Origin: Isoetes taiwanensis | Taxonomy: Eukaryota; Streptophyta; Lycopodiopsida; Isoetales; Isoetaceae | Assembly (NCBI GenBank): GCA_021234155.1 | Contig: JAJEKV010000016.1 | Coordinates: 4,363,896 to 4,427,895, forward strand | Direction of reading: 5' to 3' | Length of the DNA: 64,000 nucleotides | Shown: piece after piece, positions 22,080 through 34,067 of the stretch | How positions within the stretch are numbered: position 1 is the stretch's first letter | How the letters are laid out: each line of letters begins with the position of its first letter | The notes under the pieces: model-generated | The model's database searches: none | Told to the model about the DNA's origin: nothing | What the model saw: the letters and a program-made list of their open reading frames with translations, nothing else | Translations under genes and position numbers: made by a program

Positions 22080-22989
22080 GTTGCTAGGTTATTGTAGGGT
22101 TTATGTTTCGGAGGCCAAAACGTGGCCGTTTTCTTAGATAACTAGGTGCACCTTTTCTAAACATGCATACGGAGACATGTCAACTGAAATAACAGAGTTT
22201 GGATCTATTAACCATCCCGAATGATCCCAAACAATTTTGCTATGTAAAAGACACTCTTGATTTATAATTGCCACATTGGAAGCAAGATAAATCCAAACCC
22301 CATTCCGTCAGTTCCTATTGCTTTAAGTTTTCAACTACAGCTTCTCGACCATGTCCTAAGTGCAACTGACTAAAACTCGAACTCCATAACGTAAACCCTT
22401 CAATAACCTAGCAACACACAGGGTTTACGTTTCGGAGGCCATATCCTAGTCAGATTCGACCATGATCTTGCGTAATGTCATCAGGTAGAGGGAGGGTGTT
22501 GACGCTAGAAGAAGCACCTTTAAAACCTTCCGAAAGCAGTTCGCCCCAAAGGTCCTCTCTTGAAGGCCCCTGGCCACGGACGGGCAACTCTCCCACTCCG
22601 GAATTGTGAATTGACATTGCCAATTGGACTCAAAATGTTGATATTACCCTGGAGACCAAGTTTCGTGGGCAGAAGGCCACCACTTCTCCAAGAAGCGCCA
22701 AAGTAGTCAATTGGCCTAAGAGGTGGCTGCGGAATACTACCATGTAGAGGGTTTGTGTTTCTTTCATTGCCAAAAACGACCGTATAACTTGGTCTCTAGG
22801 GTAATTTCGGTATTTCGGATGATACTGTCGACCGCATGACGTTTCGCGGTTTGATAAGTTCTCCCGGACTGATCTTGGATTTTTTTGAACCTGCTCAAAG
22901 CAGGTTACTTGAACGTCGGATTCAACAGTCTGATAGGGAAACCGAGCTCCAGGAGGGGGGGGGGGAGCATTGGCATTTGCCCTCCCAGA
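22080..22989. repeat. Foldback right arm A, shorter
   Basis: It is the inverse complement of the inner part of 20766-22079, from the centre near 22080 out to GGCAGGAAAGGC, where it switches abruptly into the second array. The outer 350 bases of the left arm have no partner here. A G run (GGAGGGGGGGGGGAG) lies at about 22951-22965. Confidence 0.7.
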
Positions 22990-23575
22990 GGAGTGTTGGC
23001 AGGAAAGGCATGTTTGAGCCTAGGTGGCATGTTAGAGCCTAGATGGCATGTGCGATCCACATTGGCATGTTGGAGCCCACGTGGCATACTGGGGTCCATG
23101 TGGCATGCTTGAGCCACCTTGGCATGTTGGAGCCTAGGTGGCATGTTGGAGCCCAGGTGGCATGTTTGAGCCACCTTGGTATGTTTGAGCCACCTTGTCA
23201 TGTTGGAGCCTAGGTGGCATGTTTGAGCCACCTTGGCATGCCTGAGCCACTTTGGCATGTTGGAGCCTAGATGGCATGTTGGAGCTTAGATGGCATGTTT
23301 GAGCCACCTTGGCATGTTGAGCCTAGATGGCATGTTGGAGCCCACGTGGCATGTTTGAGCCACCTTGGCATGTTTGAGCCTAGGTGGCATGTTGGTGCCT
23401 AGGTGGCATGCTTGAGCCATCTTGGCATGTTGGAGCCTAGGTGGCATGTTGGAGGCATGTTTGAACCACCTTGGCATGTTTGAGCCGAGTGGCATGTTTG
23501 AGCCACCTTGGCATGTTGGGAGCCTAGGTGGCATGTTGGGAGCCCACGTGGCATGTTTGTTCCACCTTGGCGTGT
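22990..23575. repeat. Second array of the 19-20-bp unit
   Basis: It has the same units as the other arrays, all in one orientation (GGCATGTTGGAGCC and GGCATGTTTGAGCCACCTT). It is followed directly by arm sequence in the left-arm orientation (23585 onward). Confidence 0.9.
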
Positions 23576-23584
23576 TGGACCCTA

Positions 23585-25262
23585 GGTCAATTGACTAGAA
23601 CGTGTTGGACATGAGCTACTTTGGCGCTTCTTGGAGAAGGGGTGGTCTTCTGCCCACGAAACTTGGTCTCGAAGATAATGTCGACATTTTGAGTCCATTG
23701 GCAGAGTCAATTCACAGTTCCAGATTGGGAGAGTTGCTCGTCTGTGGCCAGGGGCCTTCGAGAAAGGACCTTTAGGGCGAACTACTTCTGGAAGGTTTTA
23801 AGGGTCCATCTTCTGGTGCCAAAACACTCCATCTACGTGATGACATTGTGCAAGATCCTGGTCGAATCTGACTAGGATATGGCCTTCGAAATATAAACCC
23901 TATGTGTTGCTAGGTTATTGAAGGGTTTACGTTTCAGAGGCCAAAACACAGTCGTTTTCTTAGATAACTAGGTGCACCTTTTCTAAAGATGCATACAGAG
24001 CCATGGCAACTGAAATAACAGACTTTGGATCTATTGGCCATCCCGAATGATCCCAAACAATTTTGCTACTGCAAAAGGCGCTCTTGACTTCTAGTTGCTA
24101 CACTGGGAGGAGGATAAATCCAAAACCCATTCCGCCAATTCCTATTGTTTCGTGTTTTTAACTGCAGCTTCTCGACCTTGTCCTAAGTCCAACCGACTAA
24201 AACTCGACCTCCATAACGTAAACCCTTCAATAACCTAGCAGCACGCAGGGTTTATATTTCAGAGGCCTTATCTTTGTCATATTGGACCAGGATCTTTCAC
24301 AATGTCATCACGTAGAGGGAGGGTGTTGATGCTAGAAGACGTACCCTTAAAACCTTCCGGAAGCAGTTCGCCCCAGAGGTCCTCTCCCGAAGGCCCCTGG
24401 CCACGGACGGGCAACTCTCCCACTCCGGAACTATGAACTGACTCTGCCAATGGACTCAAAACATGGACATTACCCTGGGGACCAAGTTTCGTGGGCAGAA
24501 GACTATCCCTTCTCCAAGAAGCGCCAAAGTTGTATATGTCCAACATGTTCGTAGTCAATTGGCCGAGGAGGTGGCTGTGGAATACCGCTATGTAAAGGGT
24601 CCATGTTTCTTTCATTCCAAAAATGACCATGTAACTTGGTCCCTGGGGTTATTTTGCCATTCCGAACGACATGACGAAGTCGAATCTCCATTCCAGAGCT
24701 TTTGTACTGCCAGAAAGACAAAACACTTGGTTTTCTACACAGTCAACCCTCAGGACGCTTCGTGGTTTGATAAGTTCTCCCGGACGGATCTTGGATTTTT
24801 TTGAGCCTACTCGAAGCAGGTTACTTGAATGGCGGATTCAATAGTCGGATAGGAAAATTGAGCTCCCGGGGAGGGGGCATTGGCATCTACCCTCCCAGAG
24901 GAGCGCTGACAGGAAAGGCTGCCTTGACAACCTTGCTGAGGTCCATTTTCTAGGATCTGGCCTCTCCCCTCTAGTGAGGAAGCCGCGCAAAGTCCTGGCC
25001 TGGTTCAATTTGGGAAAGGGTGTCAGCGCTTTAAGTTCTTCAAGATCCCTCTATTCTATCCCTTGCCAAACTCCTCTACCAAAAATTTCAAAGGTTATCA
25101 TATTTCGTGCATAAAGTCCCAGTCATCATATCCATGTCACCATCATCTAGCCATGTCACCCAAAATTTACCAACATCACCCAATGAAAAGACCAAAGATG
25201 GACATCTTTTCATTTTTGGCCTAGTCAAAACTTGACCTTGCTTACTTGGCATGCCATGTCAC
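23585..25262. repeat. Foldback unit B: short left arm and full right arm
   Basis: 23585-23925 repeats part of the left arm (compare 21470-21760). The centre near 23925 carries GTGTTGCTAGGTTATTGAAG, and 23926-25262 is the inverse complement of nearly all of 20766-22079, including AAGACCAAAGATGGACATC near 25190. The two arms differ greatly in length, so unit B has lost about 1 kb of its left arm. Confidence 0.7.
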
Positions 25263-25780
25263 CACTTGGAGTGCCCAAGTGGCCTAGGTGGCATATTGAT
25301 GCCTAGGTGGCATGCCTGAGCCACCTTGGCATGTTGGAGCCTAGGTGGCATGTTTGAGCCCACCTTGGCATGTTTGAGCCTAGGTGGCATGTTTGAGCCA
25401 CCTTGGCATGTTGGAGCCCACGTGGCATGTTGGAGCCTATGTGGCATGTTGGAGCCCGCGTGGCATGTTTGAGCTATCTTGGCTTGTTTGCGCCACCTTG
25501 GCATGTTTGAGCCAAGGTGGCATATTGGAGTCTAGGTGGCATTTTTGAGCCACCTTGGCATGTTGGAGCCTACGTGGCATGTTGTGAGCCATCTTAGCAT
25601 GTTTGAGCCTAGGTGGCATGTTGGAGCCTAGGTGGCATGTTAGAGCCTAGGTGGCATGTTAGAGCCTAGGTGGCATGTTAGGGCCTAGGTGGCATATTAG
25701 AGCCACGACGGCATGTTGGAGGCTAGGTGGCATGTTTGAGCCACCTTGTCATGTTTGAGCCTAGGTGGCATGTTTGTGAC
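25263..25780. repeat. Third array of the 19-20-bp unit
   Basis: It runs in the same orientation as the second array, with several consecutive near-identical AGCCTAGGTGGCATGTTAG units at about 25615-25700. It ends at TGTTTGTGACGTCACC, after which the sequence is unrelated. Confidence 0.9.
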
Positions 25781-26135
25781 GTCACCTACTTCCTATACGG
25801 TGCACACACCGTATCAGAAGTCGGAGCATTCCCTCTGTCAGCCAAACTGGCAGGGGCCATCCACCTGACTCCACTCCCAGTGGAATGAGCCATCAAGGGA
25901 AGAGTGGATGTGTCATTCACCCATCTCCCTTCGGGTCGACCTATATGCGGAAGCGTGAGTAAACATGAGCACATAACACAATATATCAATACAATCACCT
26001 CGAAGGGTGAACACATCATAAACATCACAGAGATAACAACATCAACATAAACAATAACAGAAAGGGGGAAATCCTACCTAGGGCTCAGACTCAAAGGGGA
26101 TGACTGACGGCTTGGGCCTCTGGAAGTCATTGCAG
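25781..26135. other. Non-coding spacer with one hairpin
   Basis: A perfect hairpin, ATACGGTG-CACA-CACCGTAT, lies at 25795-25814 and a GTGACGTCAC palindrome at 25777-25786. No gene is seen. The right part runs into a CACTA-type terminus. Confidence 0.5.
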
Positions 26136-26400
26136 CACTACAAGAGAATGATGGTTAAACGTCATAATAATCGTCAGAAAGCCTTTATAAAATAGACAGC
26201 TGTCCAGGCCCTTATTCCTGACGAATGTACTGACGAGTTTTATCTGACTATTTAACGTCAGAATAATCGTCAGATCATTAGTCAGACATAGTCAGAAGAC
26301 TAGTCAGTTAAATAGTCAGAACATTAGTCATTTAAATAGTCAAACAATTCGTCATTGTGTTAGTCAGATAGTTTGTCAGTTAGTGTGAATATTGGTCATT
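26136..26400. mobile_element. CACTA-type terminus with GTCAG subterminal repeats
   Basis: The left end CACTACAAGAGAATG at 26136 is the canonical CACTA terminal sequence. Over the next 250 bases AACGTCA(T/G)AATAATCGTCAG occurs twice and (T)AGTCAG or ATTCGTCA motifs about a dozen times, in both orientations. This is the usual transposase-binding subterminal layout. The far terminus was not found; it should lie right of 29610 if the minus-strand transposase belongs to this element. Confidence 0.75.
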
Positions 26401-26656
26401 GTATTAGAACCAGCATTCAATTAAATTAGGATTATGTCTTAATTTTGGGATAAATTTTATATTGCACTTTTTTAGTAACTTTGTTAAATTCACATACCTC
26501 ATTTTATGTTGCCCTTAGACTAGATTAGACGTTAACATATAATCACACACCTTAATATAAATTCACACCTTAACTTCAAATTACAAAATCATATATCATG
26601 AAACTCAAGTAGTACACAACTTTTATTAAATGTGATTGATACATAGTAATTGTTTT

Positions 26657-29610
26657 TCATTTTTCCACCAACATCCCCAAGGATATGAGAACCTTATTCC
26701 TTACATCCTGAGGTATTGTAACTCTCGTTGTTTTACTTGGAATAGTTTTTGGAGTCCACGAGTACAATACGGTTTCAATGTCTAGCCAAAGATCAGGATC
26801 ACTAGGATTTCTCCTCCACCTCTTTGTCCAACAATCTGAATATCTTTCTTTATCGGTGACATTACTCAACTGATGTACTGGACACCACCATTCCACGCAC
26901 ACCTTATTGAAGTTAACATCACCTTCTTCTTTGCAAATATCCAAGATAGAGTATCCCAACCACACTGGATAGGTCTCTAGATCTGCTGGTTTTACTACTA
27001 CAAATTGGTGGCACTCCACGTCAGTAGAAGGTTCATAACAATCCATGCCTAGATATTTTTGCCTATCCTTCTTAGGACCAACATAGTGTTTATCAGATTG
27101 AGGAGAAGCATATGCCTTCACAATGCTACTAATGGTACCATCATCTTCGTCAGCACCAGCTAATGTTTTCCACTTACTTTTAGAAAACCACCCTTCTTTC
27201 AGCTCTTCTGAGGATGTGTCTACCTCATCCAACAAGTTGATCACCTTCTTCCAATAATCTATCAATGCACGATTAGTCTCATCTGAATTAGTTTGCCAAT
27301 GCTTGATGTAGTCATTGATGCCATCCTTACTCAATCCCAATTGCTTGACTTCTTCAGTTGGTTTTAGAGCTTTTGGTTGACCAGGAGGTATCATAGGCTT
27401 GCCATTTGCATCTCTGTGCCAAATTTCTGCCCCACCTCTCCACTTCTCCTCTGAAGGTCTCATTTTCCATTGCATGATCGGAATCCCTTCTCTCACCCAA
27501 AAAGTGAATTGAAGAGGTCTAGAATGACCTTCCATGTCGAGAGCATAACTATCCACAAAACTCTTCCAATCAGGCACTTCTTCTATGAGAGATCCTATAG
27601 GAGATGGATTTGTACATCCATGAAATATTTCCAATAGCCTGGGAAAGTTGGTAACTGTCTGTTGTCTCAATACATGACTATATTTTCCAAACGATGCGTC
27701 CACATCCTCATGAGTATGTCCGGGTATTAGGAATCACAAATTGACTCTTTCAAAAATACCCACAGCTGTTAAGTAGGATAGGAAAGAAAACATCCACCTG
27801 TTCTTATTTTGACCAGCACAATTATCTAGTTGCAAGAGGAGCTTTCTGGGTAGATCTCGAGGTTTAGCACGAGATGTTGAAGCTCCAACATGTTCATTAG
27901 GTCCATGCCTCCTAAACCTTGCCTTGCTAAACTTTTCAATACTATTAGGGTTCCATCCAACAATGCACTATGTAGTGCCCGGCTAGTCAGTAGGATCCCG
28001 GAGGTGACCATTGTAACCCTTCTCATAGTTTCTTAAACACCTCATGATACTCCCAATGTGAAAAACTGGACCATCACTCCACAACTCTAAACCTAAATGG
28101 CCATAGTAGGTCTCGAGACTGCCCATGCAATATTGCCCCGTCATTGAAATCAAGCAAAGGGTATGATCTTCCACATGACTTAGGAATGTACTTGAATTGT
28201 GGAAGACAAGTCTTCTGTTGGTCCATTTTATCATGTATAATACATAGATAGTTATTAGGTTCCATTGCAGATAAGGTCCTCCATATCCAATAAGTTGATC
28301 TACATGATAGTTGATCTGTCATATGGTCCTTCATATGTTCCCTTATCTTTGCCCTTAGACTTGGTTGCACAGTCTTATCTAGTGTCTCCTTCAGCTTAGC
28401 ACATAAATTGCACTTGGCAAAGTTGTTTGAAGTTGCTATGGTCACATGCTTGAAATGCTTATTCCATAGCCTACTAAAACTGGGCTGAGATATTGAGGCC
28501 ACTCCAAGTTCCCGAAGCAATGCATTTATTTCCTCTAGTATGCTCTTCTGGGTACAATGGGATGGCAATCTCTTCTCAACAACAACTCTACCCTGTTCAT
28601 CCTTCTTACTCTTATGTGGCATGTTTTCTGCATTGAACTCCACATACGTTTCAAATATTTCTTTTGTAGCTATAGTCCTAGAGGTTGGTCTTTGCTGGCC
28701 AGTGTTCCCATGCAATGCAATTCTAGTTCCATTTTCATGTCTCTTTTGCCAGTTGTGCCAGGAAGAGGTTGGAATTCCATGTATAGCCATCCATGATTTC
28801 GAACATATCCACTTTCCGTTCAATGGGAATCTTTTCTTATTTGATCTTTCATCCTGAATTGCATAGCCAAATATGGTGTACATGAAATTCCTCCTGCTAT
28901 CACACTTATGTTCCTGATATGTAGCTCTTGCTACCACCATCTCCTCTATTGTGAACATTCTAATACAGGAGGCCCAACAACATTCACTTCCTCTAACCGC
29001 CATCAGGGCTTCAGGAGAACAATCATAATCTGACTTGTATCTTTTGATGGGATAAGGTTTGAAAGTTGGAAGTGGCCTCTTGCTACACTGTGTGAACATT
29101 ATTGACAATGGTTATACTTCTATAGGAAACATGTAGTTCCCCTCCAGTTGAATAATGTCCCTAGGCCATGCAACAATAGTTGGAACCTCTAGTTGCTTCA
29201 CACAAGCAAGGCATTCTTGTTTGCCTGAACCCTTTTCCTTCCAATTCTCATATAATTTTGAAATTGTCACACCTAACCTGTCCTCCCCTAATCTTTCATC
29301 ATTCACTGCATTGATAGGATCTGCTAGAACAATACTCCTACTGCCTCTCTGTTGCATGCATGCAGGATCTTGACCTTTTTGTTTTTCCAATCGACCCGAG
29401 TATAAAGTACAATTTCCTTTCCTTTGGCATCATCCTTTTCATTTCTGGTCTTTTCCTTTCCTTTGCCATCATCTTTGTCATCTTCATTAGTTGGGGATTT
29501 TTCCTTGCCTTGATCAGCATCATTGGGGGCCTTGGGGGATTTAGCATTTTGCATGCCATTGACCTAAAATACATAAAAACATATAGTAAGTTAGCATATC
29601 CAAATAACAT
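26657..29610 (-). pseudogene. DUF7869-like transposase gene, broken
   Basis: Blocks in minus-strand order are as follows. A Lys/Glu-rich N-terminus lies at 29610-29112. A zinc-knuckle-like CCWASCIRMFT, KWICSKSWMAIHGI and FAKCNLCAKL lie in 29108-28074, ending with IHDKMDQQKTCLPQ. After a frameshift come ELWSDGPVFHIGSIMRCLRN, then LLLQLDNCAGQNKNRW (about 27840-27795), and after a stop GHTHEDVDASFGKYSHVLR. The C-terminal 348 residues run to 26657. The LQxDNC and GHTHEDxD signatures are typical of the uncharacterised DUF7869 proteins of mobile elements. I infer that their acidic residues form a DDE-like site. At least one TGA (near 27740) and two frameshifts make this copy non-functional. It lies just inside a CACTA-type terminus. 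Confidence 0.72.
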
Positions 29611-29639
29611 CTCCCTAACATATTCTTAAATGAAAGCTA

Positions 29640-29825
29640 ACCTTAATAATAACCTTAATAATAACCTATAATAAGTTAATCTATAATAACAATAAGTTAA
29701 CCTATGATGTTATATAATATATAATAATCTATAATATTATGTTAACCTATAATAATCTATAATATTATGTTAACCTATAATATTATGTTAACCTATCCTA
29801 TATTATAATGTTATACTCTAATTCC
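29640..29825. repeat. AT-rich simple-sequence tract
   Basis: Repeats of TAACCTATAATATTATG, TAATAACC and similar units fill this stretch. It has no coding capacity and sits between the broken transposase gene and a host-gene fragment. Confidence 0.8.
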
Positions 29826-29978
29826 TGGATTTGGATCCAGCCCTAATCTGGATGGCTACGATTGTGCTTTGTCATCTACTTTTACATCGGATGGTTCGGG
29901 ACCTGCAACGTGCCCCAGAAAAAACACGAGAACAAAAGAAAAAAGTTTTGTTAGGGTTTAGGTTGGAGATATATCGGC

Positions 29979-30879
29979 GATGGCGGCAGAGATAACAGGA
30001 AATATGTGTGGGGACAGAATCGAAGGTGGATCTATGGGGAGGCACCTATGGCAGATGCAACAGAAGGACCTCGACTCGAGGCATTGAAGGTGTAGCAATA
30101 ACGATGGCTTTTCTCACAGCCATTTCTTACACTGTAGAAAATATCAAAAAGCTTGCCCATTTCCAAAACATCATAGATATGCATGGTATGATAAGCATAT
30201 CCTACTACAAGAGATATTGAAAGCTCAAGCTCTATTCCAGGATGATTCAGAGCCAGAAACAGGGCTAGCAAGGTAGATCGAAACACTAAAGAATTGGGTT
30301 TTGAGGCATTGGAGAACGCAAGTTTTCATAGTTGAACCCATGCTCCAATGTAATAAGGATGGTAGTATGAATCGCATTTTGGATCCCATCAATAAAGTAG
30401 CCCAATCGGCACGGCATTCTATCGTGTTTAATCCTGCCCACGAAGAACATGGACTGATTTTTTAGAAGGCAATTTTCTCATTGTTCGATCCATTTCCAGT
30501 CCACAAGTATGTTTCAGGTATGCTTTATTTTTCATTGCACTTTCTGATTGTAGATGTCATTGTAGATGGGCAAAGATGGGGCTCTCATATCTCATATTAG
30601 CAGATCACGAAGCATACCTCCAAAGCGCTGTAAAAGGAATTGTCCTTTATGCTGGACCATGATGTGTTGCGGCAGTTATTGAAGCCATTACCCTTAGACA
30701 ACGGAGTGAGCTCCTTGAACTTTCTGGGTTCATCTCAAACATATTTATGCTTGGCATCACTGGTGGGACAGATTTGTGTCTTTAAATTAGACATTGAAAA
30801 AGCATGCTCCTATGGTTTCAGCACTTTCAAATCTGTGCTATGCAATCAAAAGCAAGCAGTGTTAGCATTCCCTATTTAA
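29979..30879 (+). pseudogene. Unidentified host-gene fragment with two exon-like blocks
   Basis: A plant-like leader (TTAGGGTTTAGG at about 29951) precedes ATGGCGGCAGAG at 29979. A frame with stops then reads LHCRKYQKACPFPKHHRYAW, HILLQEILKAQALFQDD, LKNWVLRHWRTQVFIVEPML, ILDPINKVAQSARHSIVF and LFDPFPVHKYVSG. It ends at the donor GTATGC (30519). A second block after TTGTAG (about 30553) reads MGLSYLILADHEAYLQSAVK, VIEAITLRQRSELLELSGF and then shifts frame. At least three stops show it is a pseudogene or a captured fragment. I do not recognise the protein. Confidence 0.5.
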
Positions 30880-32370
30880 GTGGAGAGAGAAATGAAGCCC
30901 ATCTGCAGCCGCAATAACAGAATTATCTTGCTGAAGATGTCATGCCTTCTATTCCAACAAGATGTCTTCCACTTCAAACCCATTAGCATATGGATTCAAG
31001 CTCATTAGCAGCCAGTTTCAACCTCTGCAACATTCTTGCAAGAATCATTGTTCCAGCATCATATTTTTGGGATCCATCTCTGTTCGTAGAAGGTAAGGAA
31101 GGCTTTTGTAGATTGCATTACAAATCAATCCCTTTTCTGTTAGCATGGCCATTGTTTACCATTCTTGCCTCCCCTGCGAGCAGAGGTTTTCTTTTGTATT
31201 GATAAATCAACTTTGAGGTACGAATTTTGCGGTCTTTTCCCTTTCCTTTGGTTTTATAAGCAATATTTTTTGTAACCAGCTTATATGAGGATACCTACCA
31301 GAATTATCTTGATTGGCGAATGCTAAATGGAGAGGTCTATGTCTTATATGCTTTAAACACGCGTTCTTGCCATAAAACTATTGATTGAGGCATGTTATAT
31401 CTCTGCCACAGTAACTTATGGAGAAACAGAATACAAGAAGGCTTTTACACAAAGACAAAAGATGGGAATTATCTAAAATTACTTGAGGGTCTGAACGAGA
31501 TAATGGACAAAGACGTATGTAATAAATTTGGTCTTTAAGCGGAAGTCTTTAAGAGGCAAAACAATGAAACGCCACAGAATGGTACAAATCACCAGTAAGA
31601 CCTTTCAGTTATTTTTCAAACCTATACACATTCAAATGTGTTGAGATGGCATGTAAACATCCTGAACATGCAACTTTTGCTTCATAGGATACCGTCCATC
31701 CTGAACATGCAACTCATTACTTTTGCTTCATAGGATCTTGAGACTTTATAGATATGCCACTCTATTTGTCTATTTTGTCTCTTTTATGTCAATGATAGCT
31801 TTGATAAAATCAAATGCTCAATGCTAGATTTGACAAATTTGAAGGTATAAAACCCATGTTGAACCAGAAGTTCAATTTTCTTATATAGGTGGTTTCAAAC
31901 ATAGTTTAATTATGTTATTAACAGGTTCAAGCTGTCCATGTTATTAAGATCATGGCATTTTCAAGATCATGGCACCAACTTTAGACACAACATCAATGGA
32001 CAAGGTATCTAGGCATTATTTTCTTGCATACTAATTTGTGTTTTGTATTCAATTGCATGAATATGCAGGCAGTGCGCTTTCTAAAATAAGCAGATATCAT
32101 CTTTAATTCTATTCTGTTGGATATGTCTCAAAGTTATTTATCATATATGCAAATTTTACTTAGCATGTAATCTGAAGGATAAATTATTTTTTAGGGTTTA
32201 ATCATTTGTTAATTGTTTCTACAGGTTGACACCAGCAGTTCTGCTTGGCAAAATGACATTTGAAAAATCATCTTGCAATAGCTGTGCAGATGATTCCATG
32301 AGGCTCAATGTTGAAAATGCAAGTCTTAGCTCAATGAAACTCCATATCTTAATCTGTAAATAGCTGAAAA
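30880..32370. other. No recognisable gene
   Basis: Short frames only. A short direct repeat, CATCCTGAACATGCAACT, occurs at about 31660 and 31696. The stretch separates the host-gene fragment from the ParB-like gene and may be its 3' flank. Confidence 0.45.
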
Positions 32371-33701
32371 GAAGTTATTCCTCATCTTCATTATCGTTCC
32401 TTACATTCAGCCAATATTCTTCTTGCTCCAGATAAAAGACGTTTCGCAGGATGCGTTCATCTAACTGATAGCACTGCCATGCTAATTTGTCTCCATCTGG
32501 TTTTCCCTTAAGCCTTTCATATTCCTTATCATCCATCATGGCTATCATAATAATAAGCACATGAGAAATTTTACTTGCTGTGCTGAAGTCACTGTCCCTG
32601 TTTTCATCTATTAGGATGGCCTGGCGTATGACCTTCACGCATTCTAAGTCATTTGCAGCAGTTAGAGCGTATGCATAGGACATGTCGGAGGGACATATAG
32701 TCACAATTGTGTAATTCATTTCCGTCGTGCAACCACTGCATATGTTGAAGAACGTATATAGTCTTCAAGCGACCATCTGGTGCCTTGGCTATCAAGAACG
32801 AAGAGTGTGATATCATGGGGACCTGCACCCACTTCTGGCAAGGCACACTTGAAACCAGTGGACACTTGATAAAAAAACGTGGATTCCGTCTCCGGGGTCT
32901 GCTTCACCAACGCGACTTTTCGTTTCAAGTCAGATGCAACTTTAGTGTGAATCCCTTTGAGGTTTGCAACGTTCTTCAACTTCTGCTGCCTGACAAAGTC
33001 TTTGGACCAAAATACATACTTCTTTAGGTCGTCATTGGAGATGTTATATTTTTGCATAAGTCCTAACTCCGACAACGACCACTCTCCTGTAAGCCTTTGT
33101 AACTCCTCACCAACTGCCTTTTTGAGCACTCTAATATTTTTCAGCTCGTCGCATGCATCTTCAAATGATTCCATAGCCTTTGTTGCTGAGGTTTTCTTGT
33201 AAAGGATTTCCTTTCTGATTAACCTATCCAGAACTGAGATCAGTTCTTGATCGTCCAATCCCTGGGCCTTCCTCATCTCTGTTATATGGATATCAAAAAC
33301 TGATGTGTCAACATGAGGAAATCTTCCTTGTGAATCTGGCAACTTCTTCTCCACGTAGGCATCCCAGAATTCATTCCATTTCTCCCATACTGGATCTGAA
33401 GAAAAAACTATCTTGCAGGCATCCTTGGGTACAGTTGGTTCTTCGGAAGCATCACCCTTTTCATCTTTTTTTTTTTTCTTTGATTTGGTGCCTTTGGTTT
33501 TGTCCTGTATTATAGTTTGACTAAGTGTCCTTTCCAGAGCAACTTGAATTCAGCACTTTTGGATTGGCCTTGTCTGGTCGGCATTGGTTTCCCATATTCA
33601 ATCCACTGGTTCCGAGCATGCCGAAGTTGCTCTATATAGGGACTGCAAGGAATAACTGTGTTAGCTTCATGACCGTGAATTCAAACAATCCTTTTAGTTT
33701 A

Positions 33702-34067
33702 AAATCGCGTCAGGCGCGATTTGCCTACTCTAAAAGGATAAGGCTTCCTGGATTGGTAGCCGTTTCTCCTCAAACAAGCAAATCGCGCCTGGCACGATTT
33801 CATATTAGAATGATAAACGCGCCATGCGTGATTTGCCTACCCTGAGGAGAAACGACTATCCGTCTAATAGCCAAGTCTCCTCAGACTAGGCAAATCGCGC
33901 GTGACGCGGTTTGCATTCTAATATGAAATCGCGCCAGGCGCGATTTGCTTGTTTGAGGAGAAACGGCTACCAATCCAGGAAGCCTTATCCTTTTAGAGTA
34001 GGCAAATCGCGCCTAGCGCGATAGGCGCGATTTGCTTTCTAATATAAAATCGCTCCTGGCGCGATTT
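33702..34067. repeat. Intronic nested inverted repeat built on seven GCGC palindromes
   Basis: Near-copies of AATCGCGCCWGGCGCGATT start at about 33702, 33780, 33815, 33891, 33926, 34004 and 34047. The DNA between them is itself inverted: TCTAAAAGGATAAGGCTTCC (33729 region) recurs as GGAAGCCTTATCC...TAGA (33979 region), and the middle (CCTGAGGAGA ... TCTCCTCAG) is also inverted. The whole 365 bp, inside intron 2 of the ParB-like gene, could fold into one long hairpin. Confidence 0.85.

Larger units (their letters stand above)
20065..25780. mobile_element. Composite foldback structure with subrepeat arrays
   Basis: Three arrays of 19-20-bp units (20065-20765, 22990-23575, 25263-25780) alternate with arms that are inverted copies of one another. 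Left arm 20766-22079 is the inverse of 23926-25262 and, in part, of 22080-22989. The short arm 23585-23925 is again in the left orientation. Long inverted repeats carrying tandem subrepeats are typical of foldback (FB/FARE-like) transposons. No transposase is seen. Two units seem to be joined or nested. Confidence 0.7.

Noticed and set aside
20120-25619. Several open frames with repeating PPRLKHAKVAQTCHLGSN-like peptides
   Set aside because: They translate the 19-20-bp foldback arrays in various frames on both strands, with no start context or conserved domain.
33702-34067. CRISPR array
   Set aside because: The GCGC repeats are palindromic, unevenly spaced, flanked by inverted and not unique spacers, and lie in a plant intron with no cas genes.
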